Assembly: GCA_004802725.1 (NCBI GenBank)
Contig: SGPM01000024.1
Coordinates: forward strand, 62,001-126,000
Direction: 5' to 3'
From: Antrodiella citrinella
Lineage: Eukaryota; Basidiomycota; Agaricomycetes; Polyporales; Steccherinaceae
Length of the DNA stretch: 64,000 bases
Below are positions 11,671-22,741 of the stretch, one piece after another (position 1 is the stretch's first letter; the number at the start of each line of letters is the position of its first letter). The notes under the pieces are model-generated. The model worked only from the letters and a program-made list of their open reading frames with translations, ran no database searches and was not told the origin of the DNA. The position numbers and the translations under genes are program-made.

Positions 11671-12208
11671 TTAGGCGATATATGGAATCGTGAAGGTGTC
11701 GTGACTCGGAAGGGCTAAGCGGATTGCGAGCGGCGCGAATGGGCAGAAGAAAGCTGGGTGTCAGTAAGCAGGTACATGGGTGTCTCTGAAGGTGAATGTC
11801 CTCACATACTATCATCAGGAGCAGGTTGGAGGGTTTCACGCCCTTCCTGTGTCGACGGAACAGCCCTCGCGACCGACGTCGTTCGATTTATGCTTATGCG
11901 ACCTCCGCGCATAGTCCGTCGACTGGATCCCTGTCGAAGAGTGGAAGTGTCCGAGCCTGAATCATCGGCATCGGCATACAACCAGTAACCCAAAGAGGCG
12001 AACCTTCTGAACCCGACACAGGCGTCCCCGACCGCCTCCCCGGTGATCCGGAATGGCTGGACGGAGACCCAGATCGTTGTTGCTGGCGAGCGATGTCGAG
12101 GGCCCTTCGTGCCATATCCCACTGCTTAAGGGTATAGGCGGCTAGCTCGCGAGAGTAGAGCTCTTTTTTGAGCTCGACGGCTTGGATATCTCGGGGCGCA
12201 GTCGTCAT
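11671..12208 (-). CDS. Small uncharacterised protein, helical N-terminus and Ser/Gly/Arg-rich middle
   Basis: I do not recognise a named family. The start at 12208 gives MTTAPRDIQAVELKKELYSR, then ELAAYTLKQWDMARRALDIA, an amphipathic helical segment. A low-complexity SGSPSSHSGSPGRRSGTP linker follows, then TSTLRQGSSRRTMRGGRI. Two introns are likely. One of 49 nt (GTTCGC...TTCAG) splits the Gly codon after VSGSE. One with a strong GTATGTG donor and a CTGAC branch-like site near its end falls after QPAPDD, leading to a hydrophobic tail FFCPFAPLAIRLALPSHDTF and a stop at 11671. Without the second intron the protein stops after DDSM. A TATA element lies about 60 bases upstream. The gene looks real because splicing keeps the frame open, but its function is unknown. 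Confidence 0.55.
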
Positions 12209-12268
12209 GAAGGGCGAGGAGAGGATGGAAGAGCTCGAGAGGTGGATGGAGAGTGTGGCGACGACAGC

Positions 12269-12276
12269 TATATATA
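12269..12276 (-). promoter_or_regulatory. TATA box upstream of the small protein gene
   Basis: The minus strand reads TATATATAG about 60 bases before the ATG at 12208, a usual distance for a short fungal 5' UTR. It supports 12208 as the true start. Confidence 0.45.
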
Positions 12277-13169
12277 CTATGCGCCCTTGGGATAGCCTTG
12301 TCTTGGCTTCAAACGCAGCTCCATGATTGTGTCGTCATAAAATACGGCGCCTATATCTCCACTGGTAGCTTCTCAAGTTCGTCATACCCTAAAACGGCCG
12401 CTTCACTAGCGGAGTTTCGCTGCTCTTCGTTCTTATTGGCTCCTGAGCAACATGCGCGCTCAACAATTGAATTGCGGTTCGTGTGAACATGCCTGTGTCT
12501 GAGCATAGTATTCGCAAGACGCAGGTTTTTGGTGGAGCGGAACAGAGCGTTGACCATCAGGAAGCTGAGCGCTGAGCCGTTGACATGGCACTATCTGTAG
12601 AATGATGATGTTTTATCCTCGATCTCGTTCATTAAGCAGCTCCCTTGGTGGCGCTGTGACACGTGTATACCAATACTCCTCCCTCGGAAGAGGCGCCAAG
12701 GAATATCTAGCGACAATCATATCAATGAGGACTCAATCACACAGTGACGATGAGGTTCCAAACCAGCTATGTTGGACGAGGTGCTATCGGACAAAAGATA
12801 CATGCTACAAAACAAAAATAATGCAGGAGAAGAATGCAGGGGTGCGAAGAGAAAGCGATGAAACAGATGATTAGGAAATATTACAGTTCGGAGCGTATGC
12901 TATATACCCAGAGAGAAAGTTCGACAGGTGAATTGCTACACATTCGGTCTTGCGAGAAAAGTTCAAAGAGAGAGAAAAGAAGAGCAGTGCAGGCAGGTCC
13001 CAGGCCCGGTGCAAGCAGAAATACAGATTTTAAAGGGGAGCGTGCGTGGATGCGATAAGGTATGTTTGATGCGATGACGTCTGGATGAGATCGTTTAAGG
13101 ATTTTCGTTATAAGGCATAGGACGTCGGGTACAAGGCGTGGTGCGTGAGGGGAAGAAGGGATCAAGGGC
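12277..13169. other. Intergenic region without a convincing gene
   Basis: About 0.9 kb between the promoter of the small protein gene and the 3' end of the BTG/TOB gene, both on the minus strand. Only short, unpatterned reading frames are present, and I could join none of them through splice sites into a longer protein. The part nearest 13169 is presumably the 3' UTR of the BTG/TOB gene. Confidence 0.4.
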
Positions 13170-14192
13170 TTAAGCCCGGGCGGAGCGCCAGTTGGCGCTG
13201 CTGGAGCTGGCCGTCTTCTTGTGAGTAGGAACGGTGGCAGTAGCGACGGTCTTGGTCTTGCCAGCCAAAGCACCGAGCATGACTCCACCGGTAAGGACGG
13301 TAGTCTTGCCACCATCGTAGTTCGTCACTTCGTTCTTAGAAGCATCCACGAAGACGCGGGCTTGCCTGGCACGCTCGCGGCGAGAGAGCTTGTTGGTCGT
13401 GTCGCTGGCGACAGTGGAATCGGACCCGGAGGAAGATGAGCTGTCGACGGAGAAACCCGAGCTCGAGTTGGACGAGCGGGAGCTTGAGCGCGAGTGGATG
13501 GATGAAGTCGAAATGGTGGAAAGAGGAGAAGAGTTCGTGGAACGAGGTGGAGCAGGAATGGTGGGGAACTGACTCAGAATAGGAGTCATCCAGGTGGGCT
13601 CCCGGACCTCATCAGCGATCATAGCGAAAAGCTCGTCCTCTTCGTGATCGTCAATCATCAGTTGCTGAGCAACCGTCTTGTGCGGGTTCTGGATCTGAGA
13701 AGCAAGGGCCCGTGCTTGGGCATGAGCGCGAAGCTCAGCGTGAACGTGAGTCTCGGACGACTGCTTCGCAGCCTTGCTCTCTACAGCAGTCTCGGACCAG
13801 ATCGTCAGGAACTTGGTCACTTTGCCAGAGTCCCAGCTTCCAAACCGCACAGAGACGGAGCCGGGGTCAATGAAGAGATCGAACTCAACACCACCAAGGA
13901 CGGAGATCCACTGAGACCACTCCACTCCGGCAACTTTGCATGAGTTGTAGATGGCGCGAGGTGGTGCAGTGTGGGGGGAGAGGGTGAGGCAGCGACGACC
14001 AGAGCCACGAACGGGCTCGGATGGCACCCATGAAGCAGCGAATTGCGAAGTGAGGTTGGCCTCCAAAGACAACTGGAGCTTGATAATGGTCGTAGCGGAG
14101 TAGCGAGTGATGAGCGAACGCGTCAAGTAAGTAATGGCGTGAGCAAGGGTGACGGCGAGGGAGCCAGCAGAGGTAGACGTGGTGGATGCCAT
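13170..14192 (-). CDS. BTG/TOB anti-proliferative domain protein
   Basis: An uninterrupted 340-residue frame. Residues of about 10-120 match the BTG/TOB domain: an N-terminal helical segment AITYLTRSLITRYSATTIIK, then SWVPSEPVRGSGRRCLTLSP (compare the box-A signature W-x-P-x-x-P-x-x-G-S-G-x-R-C), then GVEFDLFIDPGSVSVRFGSW (box-B-like, with the LxVDPxxVSxRxG pattern). In animals this domain binds the Caf1 deadenylase of CCR4-NOT and promotes mRNA deadenylation; a similar role here is inference. The rest is a long Ser-rich tail (IHSRSSSRSSNSSSGFSVDS) with a basic segment NKLSRRERARQARVFVDASK and a C-terminal TVPTHKKTASSSSANWRSAR. Being intronless is unusual in this intron-rich window. A TATA-like element lies about 75 bases upstream. 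Confidence 0.85.
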   Translation of the reverse strand: MASTTSTSAGSLAVTLAHAITYLTRSLITRYSATTIIKLQLSLEANLTSQFAASWVPSEPVRGSGRRCLTLSPHTAPPRAIYNSCKVAGVEWSQWISVLGGVEFDLFIDPGSVSVRFGSWDSGKVTKFLTIWSETAVESKAAKQSSETHVHAELRAHAQARALASQIQNPHKTVAQQLMIDDHEEDELFAMIADEVREPTWMTPILSQFPTIPAPPRSTNSSPLSTISTSSIHSRSSSRSSNSSSGFSVDSSSSSGSDSTVASDTTNKLSRRERARQARVFVDASKNEVTNYDGGKTTVLTGGVMLGALAGKTKTVATATVPTHKKTASSSSANWRSARA

Positions 14193-14267
14193 TGCAAGAG
14201 GTGTAGAAGAGGCGTAAGTTTAAGTGAGATATGGGAGAGAGTGCGAAGAGTGAGTTGATGAGATGCG

Positions 14268-14277
14268 AATATTTATC
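14268..14277 (-). promoter_or_regulatory. TATA-like element upstream of the BTG/TOB gene
   Basis: The minus strand reads GATAAATATTC about 75 bases before the ATG at 14192, in a position suited to a core promoter. Confidence 0.35.
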
Positions 14278-15597
14278 GACCTGCGATAAGATGGGCGGTG
14301 GAGAGACTCGCTGAAGTTGGAGTATGCAGATGTATGCGAAGGGAGGCCGAATGCAAACGTCAGATGTGCAGCTAGTGAGTAATGAGAGGCGTCCGTAAAT
14401 GAGAAGAATCTGAACCAGACATGTCAGTACACTGCATGTCAATGTTCGAGTAAATAACTGACCTAACAAGCCGGTTTGGAAGGAACGAGAGTTGAGGAAA
14501 GAAACGTTATGGAACCTGAGTCCTGGGGTGAGGGATTGTAAGAGCATTGTCGGGGGGTCTTTATAGGAAGCTGGGCGGTAACAAAAGACAATGGAAGTGG
14601 CACAGTGCAAACACCGTGTCAGGTCGCGAGGGAGGAACAAAAGGATTGCGAAGCGCCCACACAATAGAACAGGCTCGCTTTACCACACCTGCCTTTTTGG
14701 GACACAACAACATGCGCTTCGGGACACGTGGAAGACGTCGACCCTTCAGCAAATCACTTCTCCATTCTTCTCAAAGACAATTGTCGTTTGCTTGTCGCTG
14801 CTTGTATCCCCTCCTATGCACCGAGAACTGCCCAGGTCGTTTCCCATCCATTTGTCTTTCTTCGAAGCGTCATCACAGCTTAAATACCCGGTACCTGTAG
14901 AATACAAAAGCATTTTGTCAAGCGGGTGGCGAATGTCTCGGCTTTAGTACTTCATCATATCCCAAGGAACTGCGTCTCTTACTGGGGTCCAAGCATACTC
15001 GGCGGCGGGAGATATTTCCCCCCTCGACGCGTCAGCATTTTGTGCCACCTTACGGGCCTCGCGCATAAGTCCCTGAGATGCAGGTCTGAGCTGCCTCAAT
15101 TGATTGGACTCAATGCTTACAACGCGTCGGAGCAGCGAGCTATCCCACAGGTAATAGTAGAACACAATGCCGAGGGACGGTTACCGACTCCACTGTCGGT
15201 CAACAGACAAAGGAATCCCGAATACCTAATACCTAATACGGATGAACGCGACACAGTACAAGGCATGAAACACCTCGTCCGTCCGCCCATACTGCGCGCT
15301 CATACATATGATTCGTTTCGACGGCATTCTGCTGTCCAGAAAACACAGACGTTGTACTCGAAGACCGAGATGACGACCGACGACCGAGTCAGCCACCGGC
15401 ACATCTCGGCAGCGTCGGAGCCGTGACTGAGTCACATTATTTGATCTCCGACGGACCCCGCCAAACCTACTTTGTAAACCTTATTCACCTCTCATCCACC
15501 ATCGACCGCGCCAGTGTCCGCGAAAAAAGTCGACTGTCCTCTTCATCCTTCACTCACCGACTCCCTTCCTTTTTCAGCACATCTCAACGTAACCAAA
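14278..15597. other. Intergenic region between divergent genes
   Basis: About 1.3 kb separating the BTG/TOB gene (minus) from ribosomal protein eS27 (plus). It has several short open frames on both strands, none with family similarity or splice continuity. The stretch before 15598 is pyrimidine-rich (CTCATCCACC, CCTCTTCATCC), as is common upstream of ribosomal protein genes. Nothing else was identified. Confidence 0.4.
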
Positions 15598-16077
15598 ATG
15601 GTGTGTATCTGTACTTCGTATGCTACTAGTGCAGATCGAACTCACGAGTTTTGCATCGTTTCTTTCGTTCTTGCGAATGCGCATACGACATCGTCTAGCC
15701 TCTCGCCATTGATCTCCTTAACCCCTCTGCCGAAGCCGAAAAGAGGAGACATAAGCTCAAGCGACTCGTACAGTCGCCAAACTCGTACTTCATGGATGTG
15801 AAATGCCCAGGTATGTACTCGTCGCTGCTCAGGTCGTTGATCGGTGGGATCTCACGGCCACCCCCTGTACTCTCTCTGCAGGCTGCTTCGCCATCACGAC
15901 TGTTTTCTCGCACGCGCAAACTGTGGTCATCTGTGCGGCGTGCACGAGTGTGTTGTGCCAACCTACAGGTGGTAAGGCGAGATTGACGGAGGGTATGTCA
16001 CCATCAATTCTCATTATCTTTGGTGTTTGTCTGACCCATATACGCCCACAGGGAGCTCATACCGCCGGAAGAACTGA
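15598..16077 (+). CDS. RPS27: 40S ribosomal protein eS27
   Basis: Small-subunit ribosomal protein with a zinc-ribbon fold. Four exons sum to 83 residues, the normal family length. The first coding exon is only the ATG (15598-15600). The second (15699-15810) gives [20 protein letters not shown]. The third (15882-15992) gives [20 protein letters not shown] and [17 protein letters not shown]. The last (16052-16077) gives SSYRRKN and the stop. The zinc cysteines are CPGC, whose codons span the second intron, and CAAC. The 98-nt intron directly after the start codon is a common ribosomal-protein arrangement and can carry expression signals. Identity is secure. Confidence 0.95.
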
Positions 16078-16514
16078 GTGTTTTCCCATCGTGTTGTATA
16101 TCCTTTTGCATCATCCAGGGTTCTAGCACCTTCTGGTTTACGCATCTCATCATCATATCGTCTCCCTCACCTGTCACGACGCTCGTACGGATATAACATC
16201 GGGATTGTTCTTGCCACCATTTAGCTCCCGCCGTTCTAAAAGCTCTTTCGCTCGCTGTCCCATGCCATACATGTATTTTTCTTCTCCTATATGAAGACAA
16301 ACAGGCCTGCTATGCCAGTTCTCTGTATGTGCAACACCGTTGTGATACCTAATCTTTCCTATCTTCACGAGAATCGCATCGATTCACTTGCGTGTGGCTT
16401 ATGTTATATGAGAGCTAAGATGTTATCGAGCCGAACGAACACGACCCTGTAGTGTGTATCCGTAGACTGATATACGTATTCACTGGCAAACGGCAGACAC
16501 ATGTCAAGCGTTGT
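16078..16514. other. Convergent 3' intergenic region
   Basis: About 440 bases between the convergent 3' ends of eS27 and the acyl-CoA thioesterase gene. It presumably holds both 3' UTRs and poly(A) sites. No gene was seen. Confidence 0.4.
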
Positions 16515-17981
16515 CTATAACTTCGACATAAGCTTGGGTACGTCGGGGCCTGGCACGTCGACTCTCATAACGCCTTCCTGAGATGTCACAGCGATGAGCT
16601 TTCCGTTCGCCGTGTACATCTGCAAAAATATGAGCACCATACACCGGAGGTGAAATTGGACATTACTCACGCGACCAATGACAACCGCTCTTCCTAGGCG
16701 TGCACGAGGGGTATCAACCTGTAGAGAAGGCATGAGAGAGATGGTTCAGAGGGTCTTAAGGATATCACTCACGACATAAAGTATCCAGTCACCGCAATCG
16801 AAGTCGTTGCTGCAAAAGTAATGTGAGACTTGCGTGGATAACACGAATGATTGGTAACTCACTCGTAGAACCAGATGCTGTGATCAAGGGTTGACTTTAA
16901 AATGGAGACCAGTCAGTGAGTATGAGCCGTAAAAACGAGCGATTTAACGCACAGTCATTGATAGGTGCTTGTCTCCTTTCTGGAATCTGTCGACGTCCAG
17001 AACCTTTGCGGCGGCACCAATGCTGCAGTGCAGAATATGAGTACATACTTTGACGACGTTCGTTACGCTACTCACAAGTTGGAGTCCGAGATGTAACTCA
17101 GGATACACTATCCAATCGTCAGACATGGATTTCAAGGGCAGTTGGAGATGCAGACGTACCTTCTGAAACCCTGGAGTATAATTCGACATGTTTCTGACCT
17201 TGAACCACGTCATGACGGTCTTTCCCCCGTCAGCGAGGACACGAATATGCGCATGTCTGATGCAAAGCGGGCTCTGGAGTCTTTCCTACAAAATCTTTCA
17301 GCACTACACCCTCCGAGAGGACGAATTAACGCAACACACCTTGACAAATTCTTCCAAGAACTCTCTCACTTCTGGCTTCACGTCTGGCCTCTCCAAATAC
17401 CGCGAATACACGATTTGTGTATCTTGGCATTGTTCTGGAGCGGGGACGTTCGGGGGCATCGGCATCTGGTAGTTGTGAGGCTGCCAGGACTCCGGTCGTT
17501 GGAAGGAGCACAACATTATGAAGACCGTCTTGCCCTTCTGCACTGCGCGAACAGAGCGTGTGCAGTATGAACGGCCGTTCCGTACCCGGTCGACATTGTA
17601 GATGATGGGGACGATGGGGGATGCGCTGAGTAGGAAGTAGCACTGCGGAGATGTCAGTGACGACGCGGTGACTGCTATGCAGCATATTTCTTACATGCAT
17701 CGACTGAAAGGACCGAAAGTCAACATTGACGGCGACAATAACGACGAGAGTCCACTCACGTTCAGGTAATACGCCGGCTCGACGCATCTTGTCGCGCACA
17801 CGAGGGCTTGAGAGATGACCTGACCTCCAAACACTCCTCGCGCCTGTGTAGGGACATGAAGAGACTTTGAGCGAAACAAGTTGTTATCCAGAGTCTCCAC
17901 CTCCAGAGAGGTAGAGATGTGCTGTGGCTCCGTTTGGTCGTGTACCGCTGGTACTGGTGTTGGTGTTGGTGCTTCAGACAT
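16515..17981 (-). CDS. Peroxisomal acyl-CoA thioesterase (TesB/ACOT8 type)
   Basis: Double-hotdog thioesterase that hydrolyses fatty acyl-CoA to free fatty acid and CoA. The start at 17981 gives MSEAPTPTPVPAVHDQTEPQ, then SLEVETLDNNLFRSKSLHVP. The first hotdog has GVFGGQVISQALVCATRCVE and NGRSYCTRSVRAVQKGKTVF followed by IMLCSF. A spacer holds RYLERPDVKPEVREFLEEFV. The second hotdog has LDHSIWFYDNDFDCGDWILY and ARLGRAVVIGRVYTANGKLI, followed by AVTSQEG. The protein ends in the tripeptide SKL (at 16515), a textbook PTS1 peroxisomal signal. About eight short GT-AG introns are needed. The Asp of LDHSIWF and the GR.....G..... segment match the TesB catalytic region. It probably acts in peroxisomal beta-oxidation. 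Confidence 0.9.
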
Positions 17982-18467
17982 AGCTGGGACGTTACTTGCA
18001 GAACAGAGGGACTTGGGCAGAGTTAGGCAAGCAAGAACAATATCGACAACGAACTATGGAATTTGGCATTTGAAGTGTCACAACTGGAGATATAGGCTAG
18101 ACCGATTTCTTGGACCAGGATTAGCTTCTGTTAGCTTGAACACCGGCTCGGTTATTCCGGTATCCGACAAAGACAGGACGATCGTACACAGAACGATCAT
18201 TCATGATCACGAACTTATTCCACACATTAAAAGACCCATAAGTATGCAAGAACCATACCGTAAAGCTAGGTAATCTGAAGGAGGGTATAGCGCGGAGGAC
18301 GACTCAACATGCGCATCGCAGCAATACTCTAGGATCAAGTTTGCAGGGCCCGAGACACATCGGTCAGCCACCACTAATGTCTCCACGGAATTGAGGTGGC
18401 AGCGGCGAGGATGCTTGGGCTGCTGAGGGAGGGTGTGTGGGTGCAGACGCATAGAGCAGACATAGTA
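17982..18467. other. Intergenic region upstream of the thioesterase gene
   Basis: About 490 bases between the thioesterase start codon and the 3' end of the XPA gene, both on the minus strand. It should contain the thioesterase promoter. No TATA box or further gene was recognised. Confidence 0.4.
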
Positions 18468-19580
18468 TCACAACACTTCGACATCGACCGTGAACCCGCA
18501 TGTGTGGCATATTTGCTGACCGACGCCTTCGGGGCCTCGCTCGACTGCCCCGAAGATATGCTTGTGTTCATCGTCTTTCCGTCTTTGCCATACCGTCTCT
18601 CGTGTCCGTCGGCGCAGCTCGCGAAGGCCCTCTTCGAATTTCTTGTTCTTCTGCTTCTTCTTCTCCGCGACTCGCTTCTCATATTCAGCATCCAACGCTT
18701 CCGGTGAACCCCACTTCTTCCATGCGAACTCCTCAACTTGGTATCGCAAGAAGAGCATCATGTTGGCGAATGTGGATTTGTGAGGGTTCGCCTTCAGCAG
18801 ATGAGGCATTAGATCCTGATCTCGAAGTTCGGCTGTGAATATTATGTTAAGAGAACCGCACTGGAGAGAGATTGGAATATAACGTACGGTCTGTCAACAA
18901 ATAGTCTGTCTTGCATTCAGTCTTTGTAAGAAGACTGTAACGCTCTGGTTTCTCGTTCTTGCACTTATTGCAGACCAGGCAACCAAACACCTTCTTGTAT
19001 GTGTGGTCAATGTCGACAGTGTCGCATTCTTGACACTTGGCATTCTTCGTTGGGTCCAAGAATATTGCTGTGGGTACAGGTCAGGAGGTTGAGGTCATAG
19101 ATTCGGCAAGCAACTCACGGGGATCCATATTCTGCTGTGCTCGCTGCCGTTCTCGCTCCTTCTCCTTCGCTCGTAGCTCCTCGTCTACCTCTTTCCCATC
19201 CTCCACCAAGAAACCTCCCTTGGTGTTCACCATCTTCGACAAATCATAGTCAAAGTATTTTCCCAGACGTGAGTCTCGTTTAAGCTTGCCATCGGATTTC
19301 GTGGGAGACGTCGATGTGGCTGGTGTCACTTCTAGAGGCCGCTTACCATTCGTGTTGGGAGCAGACGATGATGAAGCAGTCTGCTCTCGCTCACGCTGAC
19401 GGGCTTTCGCTGTAATATATGTGAACATCGGTGTGAGCACACGAGCTTCATAATCCACTTACCTCGTAGACGGTTAATCTCTATGCGTTTGACTTGCTCT
19501 GGAGTCAGGTCTAAACCTGAGCTTGTGGATGCCACTGGTGGTGGAGGCGTAGAGGGTCTGACACTGCTGGACTCTGGCAT
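18468..19580 (-). CDS. RAD14: DNA repair protein XPA/Rad14
   Basis: Damage-verification factor of nucleotide excision repair in the nucleus. The start at 19580 gives MPESSSVRPSTPPPPVASTS, then DLTPEQVKRIEINRLRGKAR. The zinc finger reads CQECDTVDIDHTYKKVFGCL followed by VCNKCK (C-x2-C...C-x2-C). Then KPERYSLLTKTECKTDYLLT, ELRDQDLMPHLLKANPHKST, and RYQVEEFAWKKWGSPEALDA, the conserved DNA-binding core. A Lys/Arg/Glu-rich helical segment follows (EKRVAEKKKQKNKKFEEGLR). The C-terminus carries ICHTCGFTVDVEVL, matching the conserved terminal CxxCG of the family. Four introns split the gene. Length of about 330 residues is normal. Confidence 0.95.
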
Positions 19581-19859
19581 CCTGGGTATGTGCTGACCGT
19601 CTTGCACAACGAGCACAAGCAGTCAGGTTTGTAATATGAAGACGGGGAGCAGCGGGCGGCTGGGCGGGCGGAGTCAAAACGCGTAATTTACGATACGTGA
19701 CGCGCAACCGGCGTCGTGACAAACGTGACAGAACGCGAAGGTGACTGTGTAGTCACGCTTCAGTGTCCTCAGAAGTTCCAACAGAACAGAAATACATTGA
19801 GAACACGGAAACAACACAACAACAGAATGGAATGTATAGCGTCGAGAAGCTCTATTTCC

Positions 19860-22278
19860 CTAGCTGGCTTTGGTTGGTTCTGAGGGTTTGCTGCTCTCCG
19901 CAGGCTTAGGAAGGCTGGCCTCGGGCTTTCGCCTCGAAGGAGATCCCGGTGCAGGAGCATCCTCGGACACATCCATGACATCGTCAGCGCGAGGCTGAGC
20001 GGATGGCTGAGCAGTAGAGCTCGTGCTTGCAACCTTTGCCCGGTCTCTTGACGCGTCAGCTGGAGACTTGGGGACCATCGTCTCTCGCAGTGGCGACCGG
20101 GTGACGGGTGGCGTGTTGTCTTTCATCTCCACATCCGACCGAACTGATGAGCCGTTGTTCGAGCCCGACGTGCCCGCCACCGCAGTGGCACCACTAGTCC
20201 CGATGCCATGAGTTGACCCTGTACTCATGATCCCCACAGCCGCTCTACGACCCGTTGCATGGGCCATGCTGTCAGCATTCTTGTGACTAGCATGATTCCT
20301 GCGGTCATCTTCGCCCTCATCATCAGAGTCTGAAAGTTCTCCGTCGGCTTGCCGCCGCGAGTCAAGTAGTCGCTGAGGTCTCCGCACGTCAGGAGGAATC
20401 AAGTCCTCATCTTCGTTCATGTCGTCCATGGCGTCGTCAATGGGCAGTCTCGGAATATCTACATCAAATATAGATGAGAACTTCTGGCTTTGCACAATCG
20501 AGCAAATATGAAAGGCACACCTTGCATTTGGACACTTGGAGGCCCTCCCACTTGTCGTAGGTGGTCGAGTACGATACTCTTGATACGGTTCAAGTAGGCA
20601 GGCGAGTTCATGTCCTCCATGTTTGATGACTTGACATCAAGTTGATAGTCAGGCCCAAAGTATTCGTAGTACTCGTTCAGTGGGATCTCTGTAGCAAACT
20701 CGAAGTCAGCCTGGAACAACTGAGATTGTTTTTAAAACACTGACCGGATCCAAGTTCGACACCAGTAGCCAGTCCGGTTTCAAATGCCCAACAGCGGCTG
20801 ACATTGCGCATGGTATATCCGCCACCGCCGAGCATCAGCAATGGCTTGCCAAACGACTTCACAAACTTGACACAATTGGCATGTCCTGCGTTTCTGTTAT
20901 TTGATAGATCCACAACCGAAAAAATTGATAGGCCTTACCTCGCATAGACAAATTGAGGCAACCCAGTTTATCTCCGGACAGCGAGTCTGTACCGCACTGC
21001 AGCACTATGGCCCCAGGGTCGTACGACTCCATGACCTGTTGAATGACCTGTACAGACTATCAGTATTGGGAAATAACCCCAATTCCGAGCCAGCTCACCG
21101 GCTCGAACACGCTTTTGTAGCTATCGTCTGTGATACCGTCACGGAAGGGAAAGTTAAGGGCATAGTGTTTTCCTTTGCCGATCCCGATATCCTAAAACAA
21201 GGGTTAGCCTCCCGATTTTAGCAAGATTCAGAGTACTCACTCGGAGTTCTCCTGTCCCTGGAAAGAACTCTCCGTATTTGTGGAAGCTGACGGTCATGAC
21301 ACGATCAGTAGTGTAGAAGGCCTCTTCTACACCATCCCCGTGGTGAACGTCGATGTCAATATACAAAACCCTTGAATGATATCTATCGGGCCGACAGGCG
21401 CGTCAGTGTCGAATCATTCTAGCCATGCACGAGTATTCGCGCACCGAAGGAGTTCAAGAATGCCAAGGACAATGTCTAGATGCAAAATTTAGAGCTTTAG
21501 TAGAGGATCAACGCACGGAAACAAATACCGTTCACGTAACAGAAACCACTGGCTTCGCTCTTCTTCGCGTGGTGAAGACCACCAGCCCAGTTGATTGCTA
21601 TGTCGCACTTATCCCGACTCAGACGAGCAGCACCCTCTGACATGTAAAAGTTGTAAGCAATTGCCGAATGAACATGGATCGGGCGCTGACACACCCATTG
21701 AGCCACCCGCTGAGATGGAACAATAATCGAAAAGTCCGTCGAATACGGGACAATCATCCCCCACGTTGTCTGAGGTTCAGATGTCAATAGAATATGTGGA
21801 AATTTCGCGGAGAAACATACACTTGTGCTGTTCCTTGACGTAGGAGTTCATATTGACGGGCGTTATCCGGCTCAGAAAGTCGACGTATTCGTCGGAGTGA
21901 AACTGCGTCATTTCTCTCTTGGTCGCAGGTTTTGCTCTCTACAGCGGCGTAAGTACTTGCGCAATAGGTCAATTGCGACAAAGCTCACAAAGATTTCCAT
22001 TCTTTTGTAAAGGCCATAGTTCATGACGAGAGAATGGCACATGCGAATACGGGTAGGCTTCATCCTGTATGCATGTACAACCTGGTCAGAAAAATCCAAT
22101 CGACACGGCTAAGTATCTTACGGATGCCCTGGGCCATAATGGAACCCACTGACGTCTGAATCGAAGAAGTAGCACTGGACCAGAGTATTAGCGATTCTAC
22201 GTTTCTGTGCTGTCCCGAAAGCCAACATACCACGCGCTTCTTCGACTCCCCGTCAATAGGCATCATCTCTGGGGCCAT
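19860..22278 (-). CDS. RPD3: Class I histone deacetylase Rpd3
   Basis: Zinc-dependent lysine deacetylase, catalytic subunit of Rpd3L/Rpd3S/Sin3-type corepressor complexes. The start at 22278 gives [16 protein letters not shown], then [15 protein letters not shown] and [20 protein letters not shown]. Active-site segments: [20 protein letters not shown] (tandem His), [20 protein letters not shown] (zinc Asp and His), [40 protein letters not shown] (zinc Asp), and [20 protein letters not shown] (catalytic Tyr is the Y of GGGGYT). The catalytic domain runs to about residue 400. A disordered acidic/Ser tail follows ([20 protein letters not shown]), ending with [14 protein letters not shown] at 19860. 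About ten introns. All catalytic residues are present. A probable Rxt2-like partner lies 9 kb away on the plus strand. Confidence 0.95.
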
Positions 22279-22741
22279 GATCAAATTCGAGGAATAAAAT
22301 CAGCAAGAGTACATTCAAACGTGGGGATGTTGCGTTTAAGGACGAAGGCGAGGCTGCAGGGTGAGGTGGGTACCAGGAAAGATGTGGCGAATCCGGAAGT
22401 GCAAGATCGAAATCCCGCGTGGCCGCCTTTTGTTCGGATTCGGCAGTCGTCCTCCGCACGAACAGGTCGGGCTCAAACATACGACAAGCAGAATATATTC
22501 ACTCAATCCTTGTTCCCTCTTGTTCAACAAGACAATAACCACTTAGAGCTGTACGAGTACTGTACGTAGCTACTCTCAAAAGTGATGCATGAAAGGTACC
22601 CAAAGTATATACACGGAAGGCCTGCATTCCTCGTACGCTCACCCGAACATTAACATCCACTCTCAATTATGATTCGCAAACGGTATTAAGCCATAGTAAG
22701 TACGACACTCCAAAAGATGAAATCCACACAAGCCCTTGTAT
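22279..22741. other. Rpd3 upstream region
   Basis: About 460 bases between the Rpd3 start codon and the 3' end of the DinB-like gene, both on the minus strand. It should contain the Rpd3 promoter and the DinB-like 3' UTR. Overlapping short open frames are unpatterned, and no separate gene is supported. Confidence 0.4.

Noticed and set aside
13885..14664. 259-residue minus-strand frame upstream of the BTG/TOB gene
   Set aside because: Cys/Leu-rich composition typical of an out-of-frame shadow; the BTG/TOB start at 14192 and its TATA element explain the region.
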